Notes under the pieces: generated by a model | Told to the model about the DNA's origin: nothing | Database searches by the model: none | Seen by the model: only the letters and a program-made list of their open reading frames with translations | Part shown: in pieces, positions 11,388 to 22,205 of the stretch | Layout of the letters: every line of letters begins with the position of its first letter | Position numbering within the stretch: the first letter of the stretch is position 1 | Position numbers and translations under genes: made by a program | DNA from: Hypoxylon rubiginosum | Lineage: Eukaryota; Ascomycota; Sordariomycetes; Xylariales; Hypoxylaceae | Direction of reading: 5' to 3' | Length of the DNA stretch: 64,000 nt | NCBI GenBank assembly: GCA_902806565.1 | Contig: CADCXA010000067.1 | Span: 248,001 to 312,000 of the forward strand

Positions 11388-13796
11388 GACGGCTGTGGTA
11401 TGGGACGGACCGGTCGTTCGCTCGAGGGATGTCAATTCAAGTCAACAGGCCGCGAGTGACTATCCGGAAGGGGGGAAGACGAGATGGTCGAAAGGGATAG
11501 AGCAAGACCATCAAAGTAAGAAAGGGAAGGAGATTCTCTATTAATAAGTACGAGGTAGGTAGGCTCTTGTTAAAGAAGCTCCCTGTTCAAAGGGCTAAGA
11601 GCTTCCCTGTAAAATGCGGATCGGGTGATCAGCAGGCACCTAACATAAGCAAAGCGAGAAGATGTCATGTAATTCCCCATACAGCAAGGATACGAGCCCA
11701 CGAGCTAACAAGGTTCTCCGCTTGGAGAAGGCTCTTATATCATACCTTTTCTAGGTAGCGTCGGCGTTGCACATATTTTGGCCGAATAGCGGTGATAGGT
11801 GAAGTGGAATTGATGGATTTAGTACTTGACTAACGGAGGTGACGGGATGGTTGTGTTTGCCATTGTTGATATATTCACAGCTCATAAAGAGATTAAGGGG
11901 ATCAATAGAGGAGATTTGTAAATTGTGGCTTACCTAGTTTGGTATGAAGATCATTGGGAAATGGGAAAATTGCGCGTTGTTAGACTGTTAGAGTCGCGGT
12001 CTCTAACATGCCTATATGCTGTATCCCTTATGCCTCACATACCGACCAACGTATCTCAAGTTGACGATGTATGTTTATATAAGAAGCAACATTAAGATCA
12101 AGTCATTAAACTCGTATATTCCAAGGTAGGCTCTAAGAAGCCACCAAATGACATGTCATCTAAAACCCTGCCATGCTGCCATGTAAGGAATCATCTTACG
12201 ACGCGCTCTCGCGTTCTTGGTATTTTGTCATATTGGGGTAGTACACCCACTCACTCCAAGTACAGTCAGCAGAGTCAGGTGTAAGATGACATGCATACTT
12301 CCCTCAGGTACAATACATGGATAGCTGTATATCGGATTCGACAGATAATAATTGCTGCTAAAGCAGAAAGATCATCAGGGGATGAAGAAAATAATAAATT
12401 CATAATGCCTTGGAAGGATTCCGCTTTAGGAACAAGGTCCCCGATTTAAAGCGCGGGTGTGGGGATGCGCTAGGTACCTGGCAGCCCTGGTCAATAGTAA
12501 TTTAGGACACGAGGGATAGATCAACGCCGGAGAACCGGGACGTTTTAGTGTCGTCTTTTAGTGCCTACCTCTGCCAGCTCAAGTAACAACCAACCCATTA
12601 GACATCTACCTGATATATAAAGGTCTGGAACATTACTTAAATCTGGTTTCTTCAATGCCTCTCACGCCTATCCCTAGATCCGAAATCGTCGGGTTCGTAC
12701 ACTCAAGAATAGACGAGAAAGACATAATCCGACTCCGAGATGGAACCTTTACGAATTAGGGGATAGGCATTTGGACATATCGCCAAGGTACTTGGCTAAC
12801 CTGCCCACTACCTGAGGCTACCTCGAAGTTCCCACAACAATCTCAACGATGACGACGAACATCTCCATAACCTCTCCGGCTTTCCTCACCTGAGAGTTCC
12901 GGGCCCGTCACGCACTTCTTGATTCTATCGGGCCGTCTCCAGCCTTAGTTGCCCTAGCGCCTCGGGGGGTTGGGGTACTCGGGCAGTTCGGGGTACTATA
13001 TTTTGCACCCACGAGCCCGGTATTGCACCTCGGGAGAGCGTTTGTTGACAACTGTGGGTAACGTTGCCGTGCGTGCGGGGGAAGAGCCTAATGGACATCA
13101 GTCGTGCGGGGGATTTGAGGGGAGTGGAATAGGTTGTGGGGTACTCACCTTTTGGAGTTGTAGACGATTCTTGTTTCTTACACACACGTGCAAGCTTCTT
13201 ACAGCTTTCTTCGCCGAAATATTCCTAGACCTAATTCTCGACGAGGGGCTAGGCTATCCTACTTCCGTCACCATGGGGCTACCTAGGTACCTATTGGACT
13301 CGAGAGTTGGTAACCATTGATCATTGACAGAACGAAACGCTTTGGTGCGGGGCCGGTATTCCTACAGATTGATCACACTCAAGATAAGCCTCCTGAAAGT
13401 CGACAAGAGAGGGAGAGACAGAGCTGGCAACCTTTCTGCAAGCGACTAAGAGTTATCACTGACCAGTCCTAATGGCTGGATGCGCATTCACTCAATTAAC
13501 CACGAGAGACTGAAGGAATGATTCATTCTGCATTTCCTCCCCTCGTATTAAGTCTAACATAATTTCGTCTAATTCAGTGCCCATTGTCCGCTATCGGACT
13601 GCAGCAGTATCTTGAAGAATGGCTAGCAACATTTTTGGGATAAGTCAAGTCAGATTATGCGTGACTTAAGCCAGGGTTTCGAGTTGAGATATCCGTCTGA
13701 GATCTCGTGTGCGCAATAGCTATAGGTAGACATGTCGAGGGTCGGTGCCATCTTCAACGATCATCTAAATTCCATACCAGATGAACCCCTTCAGGC
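11388..13796. other. Gene-poor intergenic region
   Basis: 2.4 kb with no frame that looks like a protein family and no recognisable RNA or transposon end. The first few hundred bases should be the GH3 promoter. The rest is AT-leaning with scattered GGTACCT words. A 116-residue plus-strand frame at 12970-13320 is Cys/Gly-rich but has no supporting features and I do not call it. Confidence 0.5.
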
Positions 13797-14736
13797 TCAC
13801 ACATTCAAGGAGATCGATGATGAGCAAGCACAGCTCTGCTTATGGTCTCTCCAATGTGCTTTCTGACAGTCCTGATACTAGAGCATTAGCACGAGTTCGC
13901 ACGATAGGAGAAATGACGGCTCACCTTGTCGCAATACCATGCCGCATAGCATCCACCACATGTCAACGGGGCCTTTCCGAGGTCTGCTTTGACTTTGCCA
14001 CAATAAAAGCAGCTCGGTTCCTGGTAGTTACGAGGGATGCCAGGCTGGTAGTTGTCAAGTGCTGCTAGGTACTGAGCTTTCCCCGGTCCGCGGAAGCCCT
14101 GGTCAATAAGGGGCGAGGCGTAGCGCGGGTTGCAATTAATGCGTGGGACAAGTTCGCGAAGATGCTGCATTTCTGATCTTGAAATCTTGGCATTAGTAAC
14201 CATCATTGCGGGTCTTCTAATGGTAAGACAAAAATGATCGCGCGAGACTCGAGGGAAGTCGATAAAATAGTGGTGGTAGGGAAGCTTACTAGCAATCTCA
14301 TCAACTGTAGGAGAGGGAGGAGAGGGTGAACTTACTCGTTGATCTTGGCACCCGCGCGCATCAACAACGCACCGACGATGATGACATTGTACTCGCCACC
14401 AAAGTCGGATTCCTTTGCGCGCCAATGGGATATGAGTTTCTGTCCCAGGCCATTAGAATCCAGCTTCTCCCGCGTTTTAGCCACCAGCTCTGCAAGCTCC
14501 TGTGCATATTCCTTCGTCTGGTAATACAACCGTGCCGACTGGGGAGCCACCAGATCGGTCTGGTGGACCATTAGGGCAAGACCTAAGTCATCTGCTCCCT
14601 CGCCGAATGTCGCATCGATATCTGTTAGAATATCCATGTCCTGGTCCCCCTCAAAGAGACCTATCAGGGTCAGATCTACAGCAGAACGATTATGATGACA
14701 CGGCTATGAATACTTACGCATTCCCCAACGACCCAT
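13797..14736 (-). CDS. MYND-type zinc-finger protein
   Basis: Four exons: 14718-14736 (a 19 bp micro-exon), 14336-14660, 13925-14216 and 13797-13871, giving 236 residues. Joining exons 1 and 2 gives MGRWGMRLFEGDQDMDIL, the conserved start of a widespread fungal family. The C-terminus is a MYND finger split by the last intron: C184-x2-C187, C201-x2-C204, YC210 and C214, H218, H222, C226 (CQKAHWRDHKQSC). MYND fingers mediate protein-protein contacts; the cellular role of this family is not known to me. Exon 3's start is the least certain edge: nearer acceptors run into stop codons, so I use ATTAG at 14217-14221. Neighbours give no functional hint. Confidence 0.82.
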
Positions 14737-16436
14737 CTTGGCTGATGTATTGACTCTGAGGGTGTAGATACGGAACACTTCTTCAAGTTGAGTGTGCGAT
14801 GTTGAGGGAGGTAGACGAAGGGAGTGCTGGATTGGATGAAAAAGAAGGACAAGGAAAAGTGATTGAGTCAACTACCTAAATGTACAGGTAGGTGCTAAGA
14901 GAGTGGAAGTTTTCAGTTTTGGTGTTTCATGACCAAGGAAGGTGCTATTCGGAGCTTCCAGTTCCAAGCGTGGGAAAGTACGTCGTGGAAAGTACGTCGT
15001 GGTTTCCAGCCACACTTTATAAGCCGACCATGCTTCACAGGCGCCTGAGTGCATGTACCTTAAGTACCTCATCGGTAACGGGTGAAGCACCATAACGCTG
15101 TAGAATTCTTAACTTGACAGGTACATGTATGTTGCATCAAAACTCGATGATAAAATACGCATTTTATTTCGTTCATTAAATATTGGCACGGGTATGGGAG
15201 TTGTTACGATGGTCATCTTGCTGAAAGCTTGAAAAGGGGGGAGACATGCAGGATTCACGACAAGGAGATTATCACCCAGAAGATACCTAGAGAAACCCCC
15301 GGTCCAGTACAAATCTGAATTCTAGCCTAAGCCCAAGTCGAAATGTGCTGCATCAATGAAAAGGATCCAGCCTGGGGGAAGTGATAAATTCCCTGTTCAA
15401 CTGTGTTGATTACGCTTCGGGTCTATTAGAGGTTCTTTAGTCAATAACTTCGGTACGCTCAATACATGCCCTGCCTAAATCGAAAACATCAAGTTCCTCT
15501 ATCCTTTAGCATAAGTTAAATACCTACCTACCAGGTACCTAAGGTAGGTAACTACGTGACACAGCCCAGTAGCACAGAAGATGCCATAGGCTGCGAATAG
15601 GCAGATGACTAGGGTGGTCCATATTCCTTTGCTATATAGCAAGGGCACCTCACAATAGATTATAAAACGTTCACATGTCATTTTGCCATATAATAGCAGT
15701 AATAATCCTTATCTAGCTAGCCAAAATCCTCATTTCGCTATGATGAACCGTGGCCTCTGTTCTGAACCGCCCCCCTTTTTCTCAACCGCCAAGTACTGAA
15801 TATTCCACTATCATCCATCTCTAACGCCCACTACTTCTGACCTGCAAAAAGGTTACAATTAGATAGTATTATGTATAATATAATATGTAGTAAGAACGTA
15901 GTGGCTTAAAGGGGGTCAGTCTACAGTTATGTACCTAGGTGCCTTTGACCGTCAGGTCTTAACCTCGTCGCATTCAGAGCCATACCTAATCTGTTCATTA
16001 ACACGTTTAACTGAACCACTTTCTCTCCAAATCCACATCATATCTTCAAGAGCGGGTATATATAAGATACAGAAGCATTATACATTATATGACCGGACCC
16101 TTCAGTCGGTAGATGAGCTAAAAATAGGGGTACCAAAGCATACCGGCCAACAGCTGATAACCAAGATCTGACTTGAAAACCTTCCAATGCGAAGCAGGAC
16201 GAGGCATTTAGCAGCTAGTACTATTATCCACCTTGAAAGCGGCTTGAAGCTGCGCTGGATGAATATTCTGCTCCTTCAGACCCGCAAAGTGTTTCGGAGC
16301 TTTCACTTTGCTGGCATCGTCCGCGTCGCGTTTCTCGTGCCGGTCTAGTAGCGTCCTGCTGTACTAGAACTTTCCCACATGTCTTAAAAAAACAGGGCGT
16401 AGTGAGATCAGATAAGTTGTCGCGAAGCCACTCCTC
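14737..16436. other. Intergenic region with ACCT/AGGT-rich tract
   Basis: 1.7 kb without a supportable gene. It includes the MYND gene promoter and, at 15521-15550, an inverted tract of TACCTACCTACC / GGTACCTAAGGTAGG. A direct repeat, GGAAAGTACGTCGT twice, lies at about 14974-15001. The short frames look random. Confidence 0.5.
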
Positions 16437-16955
16437 TCATCCCCCGTAGTAGGCCGGCCGGGCCCGTCTCACTGATTCATATGCCGTCCATTGAGGAGTC
16501 GTGTCGTTGGCAAGATACGTAGGAGTAGCTGGTGGTGGTATGGACCGAGGGAACGGCGGATAGTAGCTTCGTCGCGGTGGGGCAACCTCGGTCGTTTCGT
16601 CTATGTAATAGATAACTTCGTCGCTGCGATCTTCCCTCTCGAAGACGGAATAGGGCGTACATCCGCACCGTCTAGTACAGCAGCACCAGATGACTATGCC
16701 AATAACAACGGCCCCGATACAGCACCCCACGATGATTCCGATTTGTGCCTGCCCTAGACCGTCGGATGATGCAGCGCCCGCACTCCAACCCGGAGCTGGC
16801 GATTCGGTCGGCGGCGTGCCGCGGTCAAGTGTCACCACGGCGGTAGTCGTCGAGTCGGGATATGTGATGATCTGGGTCAATGTGACTTGTCGCCTCCCAA
16901 GTTCCCGCCGCTCCGGAGCCGCGGTAGGTACTGGCGATGAAAGGTTGACGGACAT
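16437..16955 (-). CDS. Small single-pass membrane protein with Ser/Thr-rich ectodomain (unknown function)
   Basis: One exon. I start at the ATG at 16955 (MSVNLSSPVPTAAPERREL; 172 residues) because the sequence further upstream in frame looks non-coding. An ATG at 17036 would give 199 residues. The order is: Thr/Ser/Pro-rich N-terminal part with GRRQVTLTQIITYPDSTTT; one hydrophobic segment IGIIVGCCIGAVVIGIVIWC (about residues 86-105); a Cys-rich stop-transfer (CCTRRCGC); and a cytoplasmic tail rich in Tyr, Pro and Arg (PPRRSYYPPFPRS). The layout resembles small fungal plasma-membrane proteins of unknown role. No signal peptide is seen, so it may be a type III membrane protein. I do not recognise a named family. 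Confidence 0.6.
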   Translation of the reverse strand: MSVNLSSPVPTAAPERRELGRRQVTLTQIITYPDSTTTAVVTLDRGTPPTESPAPGWSAGAASSDGLGQAQIGIIVGCCIGAVVIGIVIWCCCTRRCGCTPYSVFEREDRSDEVIYYIDETTEVAPPRRSYYPPFPRSIPPPATPTYLANDTTPQWTAYESVRRARPAYYGG

Positions 16956-17915
16956 TTCGACGACACACGGGGCGGGTCTGGAGTCTGGGTCTGGAGTCAG
17001 GACTTGGGGGTCGCGAATCAGAACCAAGAAGGACATATCCACGGTCCATGATCCAGTTGCTGGCAAAAATAACCCTGGGGCAGGATCCAAGAGTGGGCGG
17101 ATCGTCAGGTATTTTATCGACGACCCTGTCACACGGACGGGATCCCCGCGCAAGCATCAGTTATCTGCCCTGTCCATCCTCGACACGTTGGAACATGCCA
17201 CACCACCCAACACCGTCCCCCTGCAGCCGCTTCAGATCGCATCGTCATCTGACATTGGCTGGGCACACATGACGATTCCGCTGCCCTACCGTGATAGGTG
17301 CCAGGCAAGGATTTCGGTTGGGTTGCCAACGGCTCGGCATCTAGGCGGAAACAGGCATCACGTATCACACACCAAGCCCATCAGACGGGTGCAGCAACTC
17401 TTCCCGCTAATGCATGACATATGCACCACTAGCTCGTAGATAATGCGATGCCCAATCTGGGAGAATCCCATTTGTTCTATCGTCAGCAGCGTTACATTTG
17501 GGGGCCAAATTGCTCCTATATTAAACCTATCACATGGCCCGAACTTGAGGACTGGGCCTCTTCGCCTTAAAACATGGCTATACACCGAAAATTAAAAAAA
17601 ATTGTATTGCTTGCATATGTACGAAATTCATCCCACTCCAACATGTTAATATACCTCCACATGATGCTACCCCAAGCAAGCTGTTAGACATGATCGAACC
17701 AGTTCATTACATAGGAAAGCTCGGATTCGAAATAATACGGCGGGTATATCCGTAGGTTAGGTTCCCGGTAATATCCTTGAGTCTTTACGCCGAGTGGTCA
17801 GAATAAGAGCCGCGATACCCTCGCATTTCAGCGTGTTGGTGGATAAATCCAAACATCAGCACAGCCTGCATAGAGTTTTCGATTCCATGCCAAAGAAGCT
17901 GCTTACTGCTAACTC
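16956..17915. other. Intergenic region
   Basis: About 960 bp that should contain the promoter of the small membrane protein and the 3' end of the MFS transporter. A GC-rich half (16956-17350) produces long open frames on both strands (up to 249 residues). These overlap the membrane protein and lack domain features, so I leave them out. Confidence 0.45.
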
Positions 17916-19704
17916 TTACCGAACAGCTTCAAGATGTTGAACAGCTACTTTTGCCTCTTCCATCTTATGAAGGGCAATATCATGGGCCTGCGAAGAAGAT
18001 TGACACTCAAAAGTAGCGAAATCTCGAGTAGCCACTCTCTTCTCGAACAGCTCGTCTATCTCTTCCAGCGACCTACCTTTCATGTCAGGCAAGAATATCC
18101 AGAAAAAGACTGAAAAGCCCGTCAGCAAGCAGACATGCCGTGTTACTGTCATCCGAGACATCTTACCGAAAGTCAAGGCGTTCGAAGCTGCCCATATCCA
18201 GCAGTATTTGGCCCCCCAGTTAAGAGCAGTCGGATTTATAAAGTACGGTGAGCAGAACGACGTCAGCCCTGTGGAACCCGCGGTCAGCCTAACAACGTTC
18301 CACACGAGCTACCCGGTTACCGATGAATCAGCACGGTGGCGTGGTGTTTCACGATACCGAAGGCAAAGAACTGGTAAGCACCTACAGGCGAAGAAGTAGT
18401 CCACGCCGGTGGCAAAGGACAAGGTGACTACTCGCAAACGCGAGTTCACAACCTCGGCCGATACGGGCCACGTCATCGAGCCCGCGAAACCGCTGTACGT
18501 GATAACGTAGAAGAAATTGAAAGCGAGAAATGCCTTGGCGGCTTCTGGCGTGCCCGGTGCGATCGTAGCTCCCAGCGCCGGGCCGACCATCGATATGGCC
18601 GCGGCTCCCGTCCCTATGAGGAGCATGGTGCGGCGGCCCCAGACCTTGTATGCGCAGTAGAGGCCAACAACGACCCCGACGAGCTGCACGGTCATAGAGT
18701 AGATTCCTATCCTGAATATGTCATCTACGCCCGCTTGCTGGTAGAAGTATGTCTGATTCCAACGTTAGACGACAGGCATATGCGCCTCGGAGAATAGGGG
18801 GACTCACGCCGTAGGACAAGAACACCCATACACCTGAAGAAGCGCGGGACAGTACGACAGCTACACAGAGCATCGTGCGACGCAGGTTAGTCCCTTTAAA
18901 GATGTCGACTATGCTTAGCGAGGATGCGTTGGACTGTTCCACTTCGACGCCGCGGACGATCTCGACAAGCTCCTCCTGGAGAAATTCAGGCTGTAAGGAG
19001 TCGCCACGGAGGGTTACCAGGGACTTCTCTGCCTCTTCGCGACGGTTATGGAGCATCAACCAACGCGGTGATTCGGGGATGAAGAAGACGAAAATGCTTA
19101 GCAAGGCCGGGAATATAAATAGGCAGGCCAGCGGGATCTGGTAGGAGAGCCTGCTCATGATATGCGAGGTCCTCTCGTCGACAACAGCGCCAAGAATGGT
19201 CCCGATGTTGATGGTTATAGCAAAGGATGCCGAGCACAGGGCACGAAGCTGAGGCGGCGCGCATTCCACGATATACGCGTTGGAGAAGGTAATAAAGAAG
19301 GCGTTAGAAGCCCCCATCAAGGCACGTCCAACGCAGAGGCTAGCGACGGAGCTCGCCGCGATCTGGGTGGCGCACCCGGCAAAGGCGATGACGGTCCCCA
19401 TCCATATCCCCTGCCTGCGGCCAAAGTAGCGGCCGAAAGGCGTGATAAACAGAACGCCGACGATAGTGCCCACGTTCAGGGACGACGCGATGAGCTGCTG
19501 GTCCGTCGTCGAGATGCCCCAGCCCCCCTTGAGAGCGGGGTCCTCGTAGCCGAACGTCATGAGGAAGCCCAGCATCGTCTGGAACGTGCCTATCGCGGAT
19601 ACGTCGAAGCCGTACTGGGCGGTAGCGAAGGCCATGCCCAGGCAGATGAGGGCGCATTTCCAGTTCTGCTTGAGGCCATTGTTGCGCTGGTTGCTGATAC
19701 CCAT
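17916..19704 (-). CDS. MFS sugar transporter (sugar porter family)
   Basis: Four exons: 18808-19704, 18386-18752, 18167-18268 and 17916-18109, giving 519 residues with about 12 membrane spans. The last intron (57 bp) keeps the frame open, so it is easily missed; splicing gives NALTFVFFWIFLPDMKGRSLEEIDELF, the canonical sugar-porter C-terminus. Other signatures are GRYFGRRQG (loop 2-3), GRALMGASNAF and PESPRWL after TM6. The family imports hexoses, pentoses or oligosaccharides with protons across the plasma membrane. The specific sugar is not readable. It lies 590 bp from the GH43 gene on the same strand, which suggests (inference) uptake of hemicellulose-derived sugars. Confidence 0.92.
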
Positions 19705-20295
19705 GGCGATATTCTGAAATGCCTAGCACGTTGGTAGTTTAGGTACATGGGCGTTGAAGACAAGCACATTAGAACTGGCCAGTAAGCCTCTACCATTGCC
19801 TTTGATATACCTATATGCATTTCCATCCCCCGCTCGAACTTGGGTCACATTCACACCATAATATTCGTTTGACAGTCGATTTGGCCAATTGTTCAAGGGT
19901 CTTACCTTAGCGGCACATTGGCAAGAAGGACGAGCTGGGGATATATGTTTCTAACGTCGGTAGATCATCTGAGACGTCGTGAGGGGACTCACCCCTGGTT
20001 CTCCCCATGGGGTAAATCCCTACGACCAATTACTGGATGCTTGGCTATTCTGATACTGCTTGCTTTCCCTGGTGCTGCTGTATGCCGTGCATGGTCTAGA
20101 ACTTGATGGCCTGAACTGCTTCCATCTATTCGCTTACACATATTGCACATGTTCTAAGTAGGCAGCTTATGAATGGAAATGATAAAGATGTAGGTACCTA
20201 GGTAGGTTAAGACACCGAGTATTCTTTAGGTCCTAATAATTTCCACATCCCGAGCTGAGTTGGCTGCCTTATCATCGATACCCCGGTCTCAGTAT
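19705..20295. other. Intergenic: MFS promoter and GH43 3' region
   Basis: 590 bp with a GTAGGTACCTAGGTAGG element at 20190-20206, one of the repeated palindromic words of this genome. No gene seen. Confidence 0.5.
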
Positions 20296-21318
20296 CTACT
20301 CCGCAGGCTTCTCCGTCGTCATCCTCCCCTCCCCATCGTAAAAGATCTCCTTCACCTTCACGGACCTAAGGTGGTTCACCCCGTCGCTCAGCTCGCAGTC
20401 GTGGTGGAACAGCCACCAGCGGCCCCCGAACTCGACGACGGAGTGGTGCGTCGTCCACCCCAGCACCGGCTCCAGCAGGCGCCCCGCGTACGTGAACGGC
20501 CCCAGCGGCCCGTCCCCCGTCGCGTACGCCAGGTAGTGCGTGTCGCCCGTCGAGTAGCTGAAGTAGTACCTCCCCCTGTACTTGTGCATCCACGCCGCCT
20601 CGAAGAAGCGCCGGTCGTGGTCGTCCGCCTCGATCGGCTCCCCCGTCTCGGGAGCCAGGATGACCAGGTCCCGCACCGGGCCCTCGAACGTCCGCATGTC
20701 GTCGGACAGCTTGGCGACTTTGGGCGACAGCGCCTTGGCTCCCGGGCCCGAGGGCTCCTTGGGGCCGAGCCAGGACTCGTCGAAGTCCTCGGGCGTGTTG
20801 CCGCTTTGGTAGCACTGCAGCTGCCCGCCCCACAGGCCCCCGAAGTACAGGTACGCGCTCTCGTCTGCATCGTCGTCGACGAAGGACGCCGGGTCGATGC
20901 TGAAGCTGCCCGGGATCGGCTCCGGCTCCGGCACGAACGGGCCCACGGGGGAATCGCCGACGGCGACGCCGATCCGGAACACCGAGTCCGTGTCGCGGGC
21001 CGGGAAGTACAGGTAGTACTTTCCCTTGCGGCGTGCGGCGTCGGGCGCCCAGAGCTGCCTGCTTACCCAGGGGACCTGCTCGGCGCTTAGGACGACGCCG
21101 TGGTCCGTCACTTTGGGGGCCTCCGACGAGTCGGAAGTGTAGGATTCTAAAGAGTCGAGCGAGAAAACGTGGTAGTCGACCATATCGTACTGGTCGCCAT
21201 TGTCGTTGAACTGGATGTCGGTCTCGCGGTCGTGCGACGGGTAGATGTACAGCTTGCCGTCGAAGACGTGGGCGGAAGGGTCCGCGGTGTAGAGATGCGT
21301 TATTAGAGGGGGTGCCAT
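20296..21318 (-). CDS. Glycoside hydrolase family 43 enzyme (xylosidase/arabinofuranosidase type), probably cytosolic
   Basis: A single exon of 340 residues covering the whole five-bladed propeller. The three GH43 acidic residues are visible: Asp13 (TADPSAHVFDG, general base), Asp142 (SIDPASFVDDD, pKa modulator) and Glu240 (RRFFEAAWMHK, general acid). There is no signal peptide, so it should act inside the cell on imported xylo- or arabino-oligosaccharides. That agrees with the neighbouring sugar porter. The gene is intronless and very GC-rich at third positions, unlike most neighbours, which produces large antisense shadow frames. The form resembles bacterial GH43 proteins, so transfer in the past is possible but untested. 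An inverted GGCTWA-type repeat lies about 550 bp upstream. Confidence 0.92.
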   Translation of the reverse strand: MAPPLITHLYTADPSAHVFDGKLYIYPSHDRETDIQFNDNGDQYDMVDYHVFSLDSLESYTSDSSEAPKVTDHGVVLSAEQVPWVSRQLWAPDAARRKGKYYLYFPARDTDSVFRIGVAVGDSPVGPFVPEPEPIPGSFSIDPASFVDDDADESAYLYFGGLWGGQLQCYQSGNTPEDFDESWLGPKEPSGPGAKALSPKVAKLSDDMRTFEGPVRDLVILAPETGEPIEADDHDRRFFEAAWMHKYRGRYYFSYSTGDTHYLAYATGDGPLGPFTYAGRLLEPVLGWTTHHSVVEFGGRWWLFHHDCELSDGVNHLRSVKVKEIFYDGEGRMTTEKPAE

Positions 21319-22205
21319 TATTAATTTGGTTCGGTGTTCAAACTCGTTTCTTTTCTCTTTTTAGTCCTTTACGATTTCTCAAATCGACTTCAATTGAGCT
21401 CTTCCGAAGCTATTAATTGTATGGAGTTCGGTCTGGGGTAGCTAGCTCCTCTGCGGGGAGGTACTCATGTGCGAGGGGGAGGGATCGTGAGGTGGAGATC
21501 GTGGGGATCGTGGTGTTGAGGGGCTTCCCCTTTTTGCTGAGACCGGGGTAGGTATCCAATTCAAGGCTCGACAAGATAGACTTGACGCAGGTTGGAATAA
21601 CATCTATTTTTGTTCCTCGCATCAGGGACGAGTCCTGTATTTATTCAGGATTCCTTTTCATCACGCGATTTCTATACTCACCCAGAGGCTAGGAATTGGG
21701 GTAAAAATAAGAGCACCATCTTTCCGTTTCTTGTACCGGCGGAATGGACGTCCGCCATCTTGCAATTTATCCCTATTTAACCGCCCGCTCTACTTGCCTT
21801 AGTTTCGTTCCACTTGCCGGATACAGCATAATCGGGCCATTCCGCCCAGTGTGATCAGCCTCCCGGACATCTTAGCCTAGTACGCTAGGCTTAGTACTGG
21901 AGATAACTAGGTCCCACAGCTTGAATCGCTACCAAGACAAGTTGGTGCTCCTGTGTAGATGATATGTTCGTTCCTGGCAAAGTTCGACTTAGATCAAGTC
22001 AGTCGTTGAGAAGGAGATGTAAGCCAATGCTGTAATGTTTACAGCTAGGGTGTTATTGTTTATCTAAATCTCCTGGTATATATGCTAAGAAAATGTTCCT
22101 GTCTTGCGGATATAAATTGCCGTAATCCACTCAAGTCGTAATACTCGTATCACAGGCATACGCCTTTTCTACGTAAAAGGTTTGAGGACGCATTTAAACA
22201 ATGCC
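21319..22205. other. Intergenic: GH43 promoter and lipase 3' region
   Basis: Nearly 900 bp. It contains an AATAAATA-like word near 21637 (minus strand, 320 bp upstream of GH43) and the imperfect palindrome at 21871-21894. No gene seen. Confidence 0.5.
21871..21894. promoter_or_regulatory. Imperfect 24-bp palindrome with two GGCTWA half-sites
   Basis: CTTAGCCTAG and CTAGGCTTAG flank TACG, leaving TTAGCC and GGCTTA separated by exactly 10 bp. GGCTAA is the core bound by XlnR/Xyr1-type xylanolytic regulators, and 10 bp spacing of inverted copies is known from a Trichoderma xylanase promoter, though with the opposite polarity. It lies about 550 bp upstream of the GH43 ATG. Function is inference. 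Confidence 0.3.

Noticed and set aside
12970..13320. 116-residue Cys/Gly-rich frame in the 2.4 kb gap
   Set aside because: No signal peptide, no regular Cys pattern, no splice support; composition fits random open sequence.
16690..17439. 249-residue plus-strand frame
   Set aside because: Overlaps the small membrane protein in antisense and has no domain or hydrophobic structure.
20260..21090. 276-residue plus-strand open frame opposite GH43
   Set aside because: It is an antisense shadow of a GC-rich gene: Arg/Val/Pro-biased, with no domain, while the minus strand has all three GH43 acidic residues.
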